Below, in pieces: positions 9,046-17,245 of a stretch of DNA of 64,000 nucleotides (the first letter of the stretch is position 1; the number at the start of each line of letters is the position of its first letter). Position numbers and translations under genes: made by a program. Under the pieces are notes generated by a model. That model was given only the letters and a program-made list of their open reading frames with translations, made no database searches and was not told the DNA's origin. Source of the DNA: Nonomuraea jabiensis (GTDB lineage: Bacteria; Actinomycetota; Actinomycetes; Streptosporangiales; Streptosporangiaceae); NCBI RefSeq assembly GCF_014204795.1, contig NZ_JACHMB010000001.1, forward strand, positions 1,922,001 through 1,986,000, given 5' to 3'.

Positions 9046-9101
9046 ACTCCAGCCGCACAAGGCGAGCGTGATCAGATCATGATCGCCAAGTGCGGCTGGA
9101 G
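9046..9101. terminator. Long inverted repeat downstream of the serine hydrolase
   Basis: CTCCAGCCGCAC at 9047-9058 pairs perfectly with GTGCGGCTGGAG at 9090-9101, and the loop contains a further GGCGA/TCGCC pairing. Its position a few bases after the stop codon fits transcription termination. Confidence 0.6.
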
Positions 9102-9336
9102 AATTGAGAACCTGTGGGCAGTCGTGGCACATACGCGGCACGGCTCTGCGACGCCGGATAACCGAAAGGGCCCTTTCACGCACGTCAGCAGCGGAGCGGC
9201 TCCAAGATCCGGGGGCGTTCCTTTCGAAACGATCGGCTCAGCCTACGAGAGCGGCGCAGTTCCGGCTGGGTGAGATACAAGTGACGGCCGACCGGACGGT
9301 CGCGCGCCCGTACGCCACCCAGCCGTCCGGCCCCGG

Positions 9337-9714
9337 GTCGACTTCACCGCCAGCCTGCTTCCACTCGCCGGCCCACATCGCGTGGCCTACTGCACGGCCG
9401 CCGATCTCCCCGCCTTCGCGCGCACCCTGTGGGACGGCACGCTACCCACCCCCGCCTACGTCTCCATCCCCGATGGCAAGATGATCCGCGCCATGTGAGT
9501 ACGGCGAAGCCACGCGCCTGGCCGCCGCGCACCACCCGAGCCCGCATCCGGCTGCTGACCAGCGTGCTTGTCGACCTCTGCGCGCCAACCACGCCCTGTT
9601 CGCCAAGACGTCGCCACGCTGGACCAGCTCGCCGGGCCCGGCCGCCTGCAGCTGAGACTCGCCCCGGGAGTCCGGCAGGACGACTTCGAGCTAGACGCGT
9701 GTCAATGGGTGTGA
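9337..9714 (+). pseudogene. Unidentified coding relic with frame breaks
   Basis: The plus frame from 9337 reads VAYCTAADLPAFARTLWDG then TLPTPAYVSIPDGKMIRAM and stops at 9496-9498. About 100 bp later another frame reads VATLDQLAGPGRLQLRLAPG, then VRQDDFELDACQWV, with a stop at 9712-9714. Both have protein-like composition but no joint reading frame or start. I cannot name the family. The end overlaps the convergent XRE gene by 24 bp. Confidence 0.25.
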
Positions 9715-11010
9715 TGGCCGCCGGTAGCCGGCCGCCGTCATGGCTTGACGGTAGGCGCGCAGGGCCGCCGTGGTATCACCGCGTTCCTCGTGCAGATCGG
9801 CCAGCCGGTTCCATAGGCTGACGACGGCGCGCCCCGGAGTCGCGCGTTCCAGCACGCGTTCTCCTTCGGCCAAGGCGGCGGCGGCCTGTCGCGCATCGTC
9901 TGCCGCAAGGTGAACCATGCCGAGGGCGATCGCAGCTTCGGCTTCGGCTGTAGGGGCCGCGTCAGCGGTGAGCCTCGATCGGGCGGCCTGCGCCCAGCGC
10001 AACGCCTCATCAAGGTCGCCGAGTCGTACCGCGGCGCGAGCCAGGTACGTCTCGCACTCGCTGATCTCCGCCGGGCTGGCCAGCTGCGTGAGGCGCTCAT
10101 GCGCATCGAGGAGGAACTCGCGGGCTTGTCCCGGGTCGGCGGGTTCGCCGTCCAAGAGCAGTTCGCCATAGAAGGTGCGCAGCACGGCAAGGTTCCGCTG
10201 ATGGTCGGTTTCGCCGAACAGGGCCAGGGCGCGGTCGGCGAAGGCTTTGGCGTCGGCGCCCCGGCCCTGGTAGTGAGCGGTGACGGCAGCGTTCCAGTAG
10301 GCCGAGCCTCTGGCCAGCGGGCTGCCCGTGCTGTCGGAGATCTCGATGAGGCGTCGCAGCAGCCTGGCGGCACGCACCAGGTCGCCCCGGTGGATGTAGA
10401 CACCCGCCAGGGTGACGCCCAGCCGAACCGAGCTGTCGCTCCATTCCACGCCCAGGTCCTCGAATGTGGCCATCGCCCGTTCCCCGAGGTCGGCGGCGTA
10501 GCCGTAGTCGCCCAGGTCTCGGCTGCAGCGCAGCAGGTCGGTGGCTCGTTCGGCCCATAGCGCGGTGCCCGGCTCGGCGGCCTTCCACAGGGCTTCGTAG
10601 ACGGCGAAGGCCTGCTCGGTGCGGCCCAGCAACTCCAGCGCCCGGGCCCGGCCGAGCTCTGCGCGCGGGTGGTACGGGGGCGGCCCGGACCGCGAGATCT
10701 CCTCGAACTCGCTCAGAGCGGCTTCGGCGGTGGCGTGCTCAAGCGCCAGTTCGGCAAAGGAGAGCCGGCGCTCGGTCTCCTGCCACAGATCGGGCTGCCG
10801 TCCGGTGGCGAGGTGGCCGGGCGTGGTGCCGAGCCGTTCGGCCAGGTACCGCAGTACGTCGGGCGACGGACGCCGCCGGCCCGACTCGATCAAGGACAAA
10901 TAGCCGGCCGACAGCAGGCCGGGCTTGACCAGTTCCGCCTGCGAGAGCCCCTGCTCCTGGCGCAGTTCCCGGATGCGCTTCCCGACCGCCTCGTCCGTCA
11001 TGACCGGCAT
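9691..11010 (-). CDS. XRE-family regulator with TPR-like repeats
   Basis: This is a 439-residue regulator. Residues about 10-70 form a Cro/CI-type helix-turn-helix (GKRIRELRQEQGLSQAELV, then SAGYLSLIESGRRRPS). The rest is a right-handed helical array of TPR-like units (for example RARALELLGRTEQAFAVYEA and RALRWAQAA-type helices), the architecture of peptide- or small-molecule-sensing regulators. It is divergent from the SnoaL-like gene at 11114. An AT-rich inverted repeat between the two (11020-11060) is the obvious operator. A second in-frame ATG lies three codons in, at 11001. Confidence 0.85.
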   Translation of the reverse strand: MPVMTDEAVGKRIRELRQEQGLSQAELVKPGLLSAGYLSLIESGRRRPSPDVLRYLAERLGTTPGHLATGRQPDLWQETERRLSFAELALEHATAEAALSEFEEISRSGPPPYHPRAELGRARALELLGRTEQAFAVYEALWKAAEPGTALWAERATDLLRCSRDLGDYGYAADLGERAMATFEDLGVEWSDSSVRLGVTLAGVYIHRGDLVRAARLLRRLIEISDSTGSPLARGSAYWNAAVTAHYQGRGADAKAFADRALALFGETDHQRNLAVLRTFYGELLLDGEPADPGQAREFLLDAHERLTQLASPAEISECETYLARAAVRLGDLDEALRWAQAARSRLTADAAPTAEAEAAIALGMVHLAADDARQAAAALAEGERVLERATPGRAVVSLWNRLADLHEERGDTTAALRAYRQAMTAAGYRRPSHPLTRV

Positions 11011-11019
11011 CCTATCAGG

Positions 11020-11060
11020 TGTAATTCACAAATTTACATTTGATAACACAGTACATTACA
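11020..11060. promoter_or_regulatory. AT-rich inverted repeat between divergent genes
   Basis: TGTAAT at 11020-11025 and ATTACA at 11055-11060 bound a 41-bp A+T-rich stretch, unusual in this high-GC sequence. It contains TTTACA at 11033-11038 and TACAGT at 11057-11062 (18-bp spacer), a plausible plus-strand promoter. It is a likely binding region for the XRE regulator. Confidence 0.45.
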
Positions 11061-11113
11061 GTTGCCTCGCCCCCGCACCGGGAGGCTGCACATCTACGAA
11101 AGGCACCTTGGCC

Positions 11114-11542
11114 ATGACGACTCAAGACACCAAGATCGAAGCCATCGGCAGGTTCTTCGCCGCGTACGCCGCCAACGACCGGGCGGGCATCCGCGAGGTG
11201 CTGGCCGACGACATCGAGTGGACGATCCCTGGACACCACCCTCTGTCGGGCGTCAAGCGCGGAGCGGAGGAGGTCGTCGCGTTCTTCACCCAGCTGGGTA
11301 AGGCCGGCTTCCAGGCCGATCCGTTGTTCCTGGAGGCCAACGAGGAGTACGTCGTGGACATCCACCGCGGCTGGACCACCGAGGGCATCGGCAAGGTCGA
11401 CACCCTGTGGGCACTCGTGTGGCACTTCAACGCCGACGGAGAGGTCGACCGGGTGGTCAACCTCTCCGCCAACCAGCACCAGATGGACGCCTTCATCTGG
11501 GACAACTTCCAGCTGGCCCCGCTCCCCGACCGCCTGGCCTGA
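11114..11542 (+). CDS. SnoaL-like nuclear transport factor 2 family protein
   Basis: This encodes a 142-residue single-domain protein. The sequence IEAIGRFFAAYAANDRAGI, followed by VLADDIEWTIPGHHPLSG and later FNADGEVDRVV, is the signature of the NTF2/SnoaL alpha+beta cone fold. Members act as small cyclases, isomerases, hydrolases or ligand-binding proteins. No catalytic assignment is possible here. The ATG at 11114 is preceded by GAAAGG. It is the only gene facing away from the XRE regulator, so it is the probable regulated target. A perfect 22-bp palindrome follows the stop. Confidence 0.8.
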   Translation: MTTQDTKIEAIGRFFAAYAANDRAGIREVLADDIEWTIPGHHPLSGVKRGAEEVVAFFTQLGKAGFQADPLFLEANEEYVVDIHRGWTTEGIGKVDTLWALVWHFNADGEVDRVVNLSANQHQMDAFIWDNFQLAPLPDRLA

Positions 11543-11548
11543 GTCAGT

Positions 11549-11570
11549 GCGGGGCCTCCGGAGGCCCCGC
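11549..11570 (+). terminator. Perfect palindromic terminator after the SnoaL gene
   Basis: GCGGGGCCTCC followed at once by GGAGGCCCCGC forms a perfect 11-bp stem starting 6 bases after the stop codon. Confidence 0.75.
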
Positions 11571-12059
11571 CGATGGGGCGCAGGGCCACGCTCTGCGTTG
11601 TCATGGTGATCTCCCGGTTCTGGGCTGTCCCTGGCGGGCGGCCCCTCGGCGCCGATGCACCCCCGCCTGCGGTGGTCACCCTGGAAGTGTTCGGGTCAGA
11701 ATGCGTTGGGGCCGAAGCGGCCCCAGGCGTCCCCTTGAGGGGGCGACATCCCGCCGAGCGCGGGGAATGCACTGCCTCCAGAAGCAGGATGATCTCGTTT
11801 GCCACCGCCGGGAGTCGCCGGGGCCGCATTCGATGATCACCTAGGGTTGTGGGTGTTGAGCATCGTCCACAGCGCTCATCGTGCTCGGGTGCCCGCTTCC
11901 CCGGCCGACCCGGGGAAGCCCATGGTGCCGCGAGGTCTGTACTTCGTCGCCGCGGGATGGGCCGCCCTGCTCAATGGATGGGCGTTCGCGGTCGTTCTCG
12001 AGGCGGCGAGCTGGACGAGATTCCCGCAGGTGAGACCGCTTCGGTGATGATCGGGGGCG
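11571..12059. other. Gene-free interval with additional hairpin
   Basis: I see no gene here. A perfect hairpin TGGGGCC-GAAGC-GGCCCCA lies at 11707-11725, followed by a weaker CCCCTTGAGGGG hairpin. The sequence then runs into the integrase relic. Confidence 0.4.
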
Positions 12060-12573
12060 AGGAACCAGCGGACAGCCGTTGGCGCTGAGAAGGATCTTGA
12101 TTGCGGCTGGCCAGCGGATGCGGGCGCGCTCTTCGAGTGCGCGGGGCGCGTTCTTGGGGAGGTCTTCCCGGCCGATGTTGGCCTTGCCCAGGCCCCGGGC
12201 GGGTGCAGAAGTCGTCCAGCGCGGTGAGGGCGGAGTTGACGTACACGCTGCCGCGTTTGGCGGGGCCGTCGCGCAGCAGCCACATCCGGTAGTCGCGCAC
12301 GGCCCAGTCACGCGCCTGGCGGTCCGTCAGAGGATCGGAGGTGTAGGTGGGCGGCGTGGTCGGCCAGGCCAGGAACATGCGCACGCGGGAGCGGTAGGTG
12401 CGCCGGGTCTCGGCCGACAGCGGCGCGCGTTCCAGCGCGGCGGCGTACTCGCCGAGGACGGTGTCGTAGGCGGCAGGGAGCCCGGTGGGGCGAGCGCCCG
12501 GACCGCGCTTCGTAATCTCGGAAGCGGATCCGGGCTCCTGTGATGCCGCGCTGCGCGTCATCTCGGAAGTCAC
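12060..12573 (-). pseudogene. Relic of a tyrosine recombinase/integrase (N-terminal half)
   Basis: The minus strand from 12573 reads YDTVLGEYAAALERAPLS, then AETRRTYRSRVRMFLAWP, then NSALTALDDF. This is the SAM-like core-binding domain of XerC/D-type recombinases. Near 12200 the frame breaks, and the natural continuation (GLGKANIGREDLPKNAPRAL, then EERARIRW) runs in another frame to about 12070. The catalytic domain with the R-H-x-x-R-Y residues is missing completely. Three copies of ATCTCGGAAG flank its 5' end. It is a dead remnant of a mobile element. Confidence 0.7.
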
Positions 12574-12615
12574 ATCTTGGATGTGTACTGCCGGAATGAC
12601 GTCTAATCTCGGAAG
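12515..12615. repeat. Three direct repeats of ATCTCGGAAG at the integrase relic 5' end
   Basis: ATCTCGGAAG occurs at 12515-12524, 12560-12569 and 12606-12615, spaced 45 and 46 bp. The last two copies share longer context (CGTC before, then T and ACATCT after). Regular spacing beside a recombinase gene suggests recombinase binding or crossover sites, but this is inference. Confidence 0.5.
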
Positions 12616-12640
12616 TACATCTGCTCCGAGCGGAGGGCCA

Positions 12641-13084
12641 TCAAGCTGGAGTACATCCAGACCGGTGGGTCGTGTCGAGGAAGGCGCGGAGCAGGCGGGC
12701 CAGGTCGCGCTGGTCCTCGGCGGACATGCCGCTGAAGATGTCCTCGCTGATCTGCTGTTGCAGGTCGGCGATGTGGTCGATCGCGCTCAGCCCGACGTCG
12801 GTGAGCGTGAGTCGGAAGGCCCGTCGGTCGCCGGGGTCCGGCCTCCTGGTGATCAGGCCGTCGGATTCCAGCGCGTCCACCAGTGGGGTGATCGCCCGTC
12901 CGCTGACGCCGAGCACGTCCGCTAGATCCCGCATACGGCTTCCCGGGCGGTCATGAAGGGTGGTCAGCAGGCGGACCTGGGCTGGCCAGAGCCCGTGCTC
13001 GCCGAACCTGGCTCTTCCCTGCTGCGCGAAAGCCCTGTGCGCGGCCACCAGCAACTCACCCAGTTCCGTCGCTGCACTTGACAT
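12641..13084 (-). CDS. MarR family transcriptional regulator
   Basis: This encodes a 147-residue winged-helix repressor. It has the MarR core with WPAQVRLLTTLHDRPGSRMR, then DLADVLGVSGRAITPLVDAL (recognition helix) and the wing DGLITRRPDPGDRRAFRLTL, whose DxRD-like loop (DPGDRR) is conserved in the family. It is divergent from two NmrA-family NAD(P)-binding genes. The 88-bp intergenic region carries an inverted repeat (13117-13145). The likely role is repression of its own gene and the nmrA-like pair in response to a small phenolic or electrophilic ligand. The ligand itself is unknown. Confidence 0.88.
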   Translation of the reverse strand: MSSAATELGELLVAAHRAFAQQGRARFGEHGLWPAQVRLLTTLHDRPGSRMRDLADVLGVSGRAITPLVDALESDGLITRRPDPGDRRAFRLTLTDVGLSAIDHIADLQQQISEDIFSGMSAEDQRDLARLLRAFLDTTHRSGCTPA

Positions 13085-13116
13085 TCGAGCGCGTTCCTCT
13101 CCACACTGACGACATG

Positions 13117-13145
13117 CTGAACTAGGTAACTATCTGAGGGTTCAG
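13117..13145. promoter_or_regulatory. Inverted repeat in the MarR / NmrA control region
   Basis: CTGAAC at 13117-13122 and GTTCAG at 13140-13145 flank AGGTAACTAT, in the middle of the divergent promoter region. This is the expected place and half-site style for a MarR-dimer operator. Confidence 0.5.
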
Positions 13146-13172
13146 TAATTCTGATTCTACGGGAGGAATGTC

Positions 13173-14027
13173 ATGGACAGGCCGCTGATCCTCGTCGCCG
13201 GGGCGACCGGCAACCAGGGCGGTGCCGTCGTGGACGCGCTGCTTGAACACTCGGACCAGTGGCGGGTGCGGGCGCTGACCCGAGATCCGTCGGGTGCCCC
13301 CGGCAAGGCGCTGGCGGCGCGGGGCGTAGAGATCGTCGCCGGAGACATGGCGGACAAGGAGTCGCTGAAGCAGGCACTGAAAGGCGCCTACGGCGTCTTC
13401 GGGGTGCAAAATTCCCGGACCGCCGGGCTGAAGGGGGAGGTCCAGCAGGGCATCACGCTGGTCGACGCGGCCAGGGCCGCAGGCGTCGAGCATTTCGTCT
13501 ACGCCTCGGTGGGCGGGGCCGAACGTGTGCGCGGTATCCCGCACTTCGACACCAAGTGGGAGATCGAGCAACACCTGCGGGCCGCCGGACTGCCCGCGAC
13601 AGTGCTGCGCCCGACCACATTCATGGACGTGTTCACCATGCGCGGTGCCTCCGTCGGGCTCGGCATGATGGCCGCCGCGCTCGGGCCGCGCAAATCCCTG
13701 CAGATGGTCGCAGTACGGGACATCGGCGTCTTCGCCCGGCTCGCATTTGAGCAGCCGGAGACGTACACCGGTCAGGCACTTGAGCTGGCCGGGGACCAGC
13801 TCACCGTGCCGGACATCGCCACCAGGCTCAAGGCCGCGGGCAGGCCGGGTCGCTATGCGCGCGTTCCAAGGGTGCTGCTGCGGGCGATGGGCAAGGAGGC
13901 GCGAATGCTGTTCTGGTTCGAAGACTCTGGATACAACGCCGACATCCCGGCCCTGCGCAAGCAGCACCCCGGCCTGCTCACGCTCAAAACCTGGCTCGCC
14001 CAGACCAGTGGGCTGAAGGCGGCATGA
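13173..14027 (+). CDS. NmrA/HSCARG-like NAD(P)-binding protein
   Basis: This is a 284-residue atypical short-chain dehydrogenase. The N-terminal dinucleotide-binding loop GATGNQGGAVV marks the NmrA/HSCARG group, which senses NADPH or acts as a quinone-type oxidoreductase. The middle part HFVYASVGGAERVRGIPHFD then TKWEIEQHLR is typical, with K rather than the YxxxK catalytic pair of classical SDRs. GGGAGGAA precedes the ATG. It is the first gene of a two-gene operon with the paralogue at 14024 (stop and start overlap as ATGA), probably controlled by the divergent MarR regulator. Confidence 0.85.
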   Translation: MDRPLILVAGATGNQGGAVVDALLEHSDQWRVRALTRDPSGAPGKALAARGVEIVAGDMADKESLKQALKGAYGVFGVQNSRTAGLKGEVQQGITLVDAARAAGVEHFVYASVGGAERVRGIPHFDTKWEIEQHLRAAGLPATVLRPTTFMDVFTMRGASVGLGMMAAALGPRKSLQMVAVRDIGVFARLAFEQPETYTGQALELAGDQLTVPDIATRLKAAGRPGRYARVPRVLLRAMGKEARMLFWFEDSGYNADIPALRKQHPGLLTLKTWLAQTSGLKAA

Positions 14028-14851
14028 TCCTGGTCACGGGGGCGACGGGCAACGTCGGGCGCGGCATCGTACGGCGCATGACCGCAGCGGGTCACAAGGT
14101 CAAGGCACTCACCCGCAACCCCGGCACGGTGTTCGACGGCGCGGACGTCGTGATCGGCGATCTCGACGAGCCTTCCACGCTGCCCCGCTGCCTGGAGGGC
14201 GTGGACAAGGCGTACGTGATGGGCCTGGGCCCGCGGACGGCCGAGCAGGTCGCCAATTTCGTGCACGCCGCCGAAGGCCTCCGGCACATCGTGCTGATGT
14301 CCTCGCTGAGCGTGGAACTCGAATGCGGCGGCGTCGTCGCCCGCTGGCATCGCGAGGCGGAGGACGTGGTGCGGAGATCCAGCATCCCATGGACGTTCCT
14401 GCGGCCCGGCGTGTTCACCTCCAACGCCCTGCAATGGGCGGCGTCGATCCGCGCCGAGGGCGTCGTCCGATCGGTGACGGGTGACACGCCTGTGGCGCCG
14501 ATCCATCCGGACGACATTGCGGCGGTCGCGGTGGCGGTGCTGCTGGCAGGCAGGCATGAAGGGCGCGCGTACGCGCTGACCGGGCCGGAACGCACGACTC
14601 CTTCCGCCCAGACTCGCCTGCTCGGCGAGCTGCTGGAACGGCGGCTGACCTTCGAGGAGGTGTCAAGGGCGGCCGGGGTGCGCTCCATGAGGGCCTTCGG
14701 CATCTCAGCGGAGGAGGCCGAGGCGAGCGTGCAGTCGGCGCGCCAGGACGGCCTGTTCGGCACCCCGCTGCCCACCGTCCACGACCTGACCGGCCTGGCA
14801 CCGCGCACCTTCCGCGACTGGGCGGTCGAGAACCTCGACGCCTTCAGGTGA
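14024..14851 (+). CDS. NmrA-family NAD(P)H-binding protein (second paralogue)
   Basis: This encodes 275 residues with the Rossmann loop VTGATGNVGRGIVRRM and the NmrA-style centre HIVLMSSLSVELECGG and PWTFLRPGVFTSNAL. It overlaps the upstream paralogue by four bases and is translationally coupled to it. The two share fold but not close sequence. Substrate and direction of any redox reaction cannot be read from sequence. Positions 14852-15112 downstream hold no gene that I can support. Confidence 0.85.
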   Translation: MILVTGATGNVGRGIVRRMTAAGHKVKALTRNPGTVFDGADVVIGDLDEPSTLPRCLEGVDKAYVMGLGPRTAEQVANFVHAAEGLRHIVLMSSLSVELECGGVVARWHREAEDVVRRSSIPWTFLRPGVFTSNALQWAASIRAEGVVRSVTGDTPVAPIHPDDIAAVAVAVLLAGRHEGRAYALTGPERTTPSAQTRLLGELLERRLTFEEVSRAAGVRSMRAFGISAEEAEASVQSARQDGLFGTPLPTVHDLTGLAPRTFRDWAVENLDAFR

Positions 14852-15112
14852 GCAGGCGACAGAGGGCAGGCAGTCATGGCAGTTTCCACTTAGGGGCGTG
14901 GGCGTGTCGCCTGGTTGGTGTGTCCATCGCGCCGCATGGTCGTATTCCTGATCGTTGGGCAGGGACATGTGGACACCGCTGAAGGCGACCGGCGGTCGCT
15001 CGCCCACGCGACCTGCTGTGCGCAGGGAACGGCATGTGTCGTGCGTCCACAGGACCGTGAAGGCATCAGAGATGCGGCGAATCCTACGGACGAAGACCGA
15101 CAATCGGGTCCG

Positions 15113-15748
15113 TCACTCGGCAACGTCCTCCCAGGCGCGGTACGTGACCAGGACGTTGCGGCGATGTAGGTGGCCGGCCAGGTCACGAAGGCCCGCTCGT
15201 ACGAGATCCTGCGGGGGGTCGTAGCCGGCCAGGGCCATGAGCAGTGACTCGGACAGGCCGGTCGCGAACGGATCGGTGCATGCGGCGTAGGTCTCCTCCA
15301 GGCTCCGCCCGGCGTGCACCGCGGCGCGGACCTCCGCGTCCAGGCGTTCCGGGTAGGCGATCAGCTCGGCGACGGCGGCGGGGCCGTCTCCGACCGGTCC
15401 GTGGCCGGGCACGATCGTCTCCAGGTCGGGGAGCGTCGCCTGCATCCGGCGCAGCGACTCGACGTACGGGGCCGGGCCGCCCTGGTGCAGCATCGCCACC
15501 CCGCCATGGGAGACGAAGTTCCCGGTCCACGCGGTTCTGGCGGACGGCGCGTAGACCACGGTGTCGCCAGGGCCGTTGCCCGGCCCGAAGGCGTGGAGAC
15601 GGACGATCTGGCGGCCGCCGAGATCGATCTCGCATGAGGAGTCGAAGACGAGGTCCGGTGTGCGCCAGGTGGTGACCGTGTCCAGGAGGGTGTCGTCGCC
15701 GTACATGCTCTCGGACCGGATGTCCTTTTCGCGCTGAAGGTCCTTCAT
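15113..15748 (-). pseudogene. 5'-truncated metallo-beta-lactamase-fold hydrolase
   Basis: The minus-strand frame gives the C-terminal half of an MBL-fold protein: SMYGDDTLLDTVTTWRTPDL, then ARTAWTGNFVSHGG and LETIVPGHGPVG. The last histidine (PGHGP) is one of the metal ligands. The N-terminal HxHxDH metal motif that should come first is absent. Immediately upstream (15757 on) the sequence becomes a Tn3 transposase, so the gene was decapitated at that junction. An ATG at 15748 lies almost exactly at the joint and could still drive expression of a metal-binding-incomplete product. Confidence 0.7.
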
Positions 15749-15756
15749 GCTGCGCC

Positions 15757-17141
15757 CCGGCCAGCAGATGCGCGCGCGGGTCGGCCCAGCGCAGCGACGG
15801 CGAGGCGAACACATCCCGGATCGTCAGGGCCCGCAGCAGGTGCTCCAGCACGCACACCACGTACGCGTCCCGATCCACCGCACCCTGCGGCAGGTCCGGG
15901 TTGGCATACACCGTCCGCTTCCACGACGCGGTCACCAGCACGGCGTCGATCTCCTTGGGCAGCAGCGGCTTCTTGCTGACCTGCCGTCGTGACAGCTCCG
16001 GCAGCCGGCGCACCGCGGCCAGCACCCGGCGCCCGCCCGGTGCCGCCGACAGCGCCTTCGACTCGCCCAGCAGCCTCAGGAATGGGCGCACGGTGTGGTA
16101 CTTCTCCACCAGCGCGGCCCGCATCGCCGCCTCGGCCGCGCCGTCCTCCTCGGGGACCAGTTCCTCCACCGCTTCCAGCGCCGCACGGACTTGTTCCTTG
16201 CTGGTGCCGGCGATCTTGGCGACTGCGGTCCACATCGCTGCCACATCGAGGTCTGCGCCCTCCTGGTCGACCAGGTCGAGCTGGTCGACCAGGACGCGGC
16301 CGGCCTTGGCCGCCAGCTTGGAGGCCCGCTCCAGCCGGGGCAGCATACGCAGGCGTTCGTCGGCGGACTTGCGGCGGGCCGGGCTGATCAACCTGGTGGC
16401 CATCAGCAGGGCGAACAGATCGAGAGCGTCGTCGATCGCCCCGGCCTCCAGGCTCCGGGTGACCACCAGCAGCGTCGCGGTCCGGCGAGGCTCGACCAGC
16501 CGGTCCAGGGCCGGCGCCTTGCTGCCCGCCCCGTACTTGGCCAGGGTCTTCATCCGCCGTACCGGCACCTTCGACACCGCAACCCGGCCCAGCTCGAAAG
16601 TGGCCAGGTTGTCCGCCCGCTGTAGCGCCCGCACCATCTCCGTGCCCGACGTGCGCTTGGGTGCCTGCCGTAGCTTCTCCAACTCCGAGATGCGCGATCC
16701 CTCCGGCACTACCAGCAGATTCGACAATGCGGCCGGCAGGTTCGGATCGGCACGGCGGACCTGCTTGGCCACTACGGTGTACATGCGGACATCGGCCCGT
16801 TCCCGCACGCTGCCCACCAGCCGTTCCCGCACCACGGTCACCCCTGGCAGCAGCACCCGATGCCGCCGCAGCCACGCCACCGACTGCTCGAACAGCGCCA
16901 CCGGTCCCTCGGCGTGTGTCCAGGCTCGGCCGTGCAGGAAGGTCCGAAACTGGCGCGTCAGCTGCCGCTCGCTCCAGCTGCTGGTGTCATCAAAGGTGTG
17001 GTAACCGTAGGCGTCCCGGATCATCCACGCGTGCTCGTACGTCGTCTCGGGCCGCTCGGCGTACTTCTTGACCTGCGACGCGTCACCGATCCCCAGCTGC
17101 TCGGCCAGGAGCCGACGAGCTTGATCAGGCCCATGATGCAC
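15757..17141 (-). pseudogene. Tn3-family transposase fragment, truncated at both ends
   Basis: The minus-strand frame reads LLAEQLGIGDASQVKKYAER, then FRTFLHGRAWTHAEGPVALF and many residues of the Tn3 transposase middle region. It ends at SLRWADPRAHLLAG, a conserved point just before the DDE catalytic domain. The roughly 400-residue catalytic half is gone, and the extreme N-terminus is also missing. Beyond the break the open frame runs on through antisense MBL sequence and is meaningless. No terminal inverted repeats or resolvase gene are visible, so this is a dead transposon scar. Confidence 0.8.
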
Positions 17142-17172
17142 TTGGCGAGGCCCCTATGGGGGCACATCCGCG

Positions 17173-17201
17173 CCTGGTCCGGCGGCACCGCCCGGACCAG
17201 G
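17173..17201. terminator. Hairpin between the Tn3 fragment and the SARP gene
   Basis: CCTGGTCCGG at 17173-17182 pairs perfectly with CCGGACCAGG at 17192-17201. It lies 45 bp beyond the stop of the minus-strand SARP gene. Confidence 0.55.
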
Positions 17202-17245
17202 GCGACAGGTCATCACCAAGGCACGGTGGCCAGTCTCAAGCTGGG

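Noticed and set aside
15183..15756. C-terminal extension of the Tn3 transposase frame
   Set aside because: Beyond SLRWADPRAHLLAG the frame runs through MBL coding sequence in a different frame and gives low-complexity Arg/Pro sequence; it is an artefact of the fusion joint.
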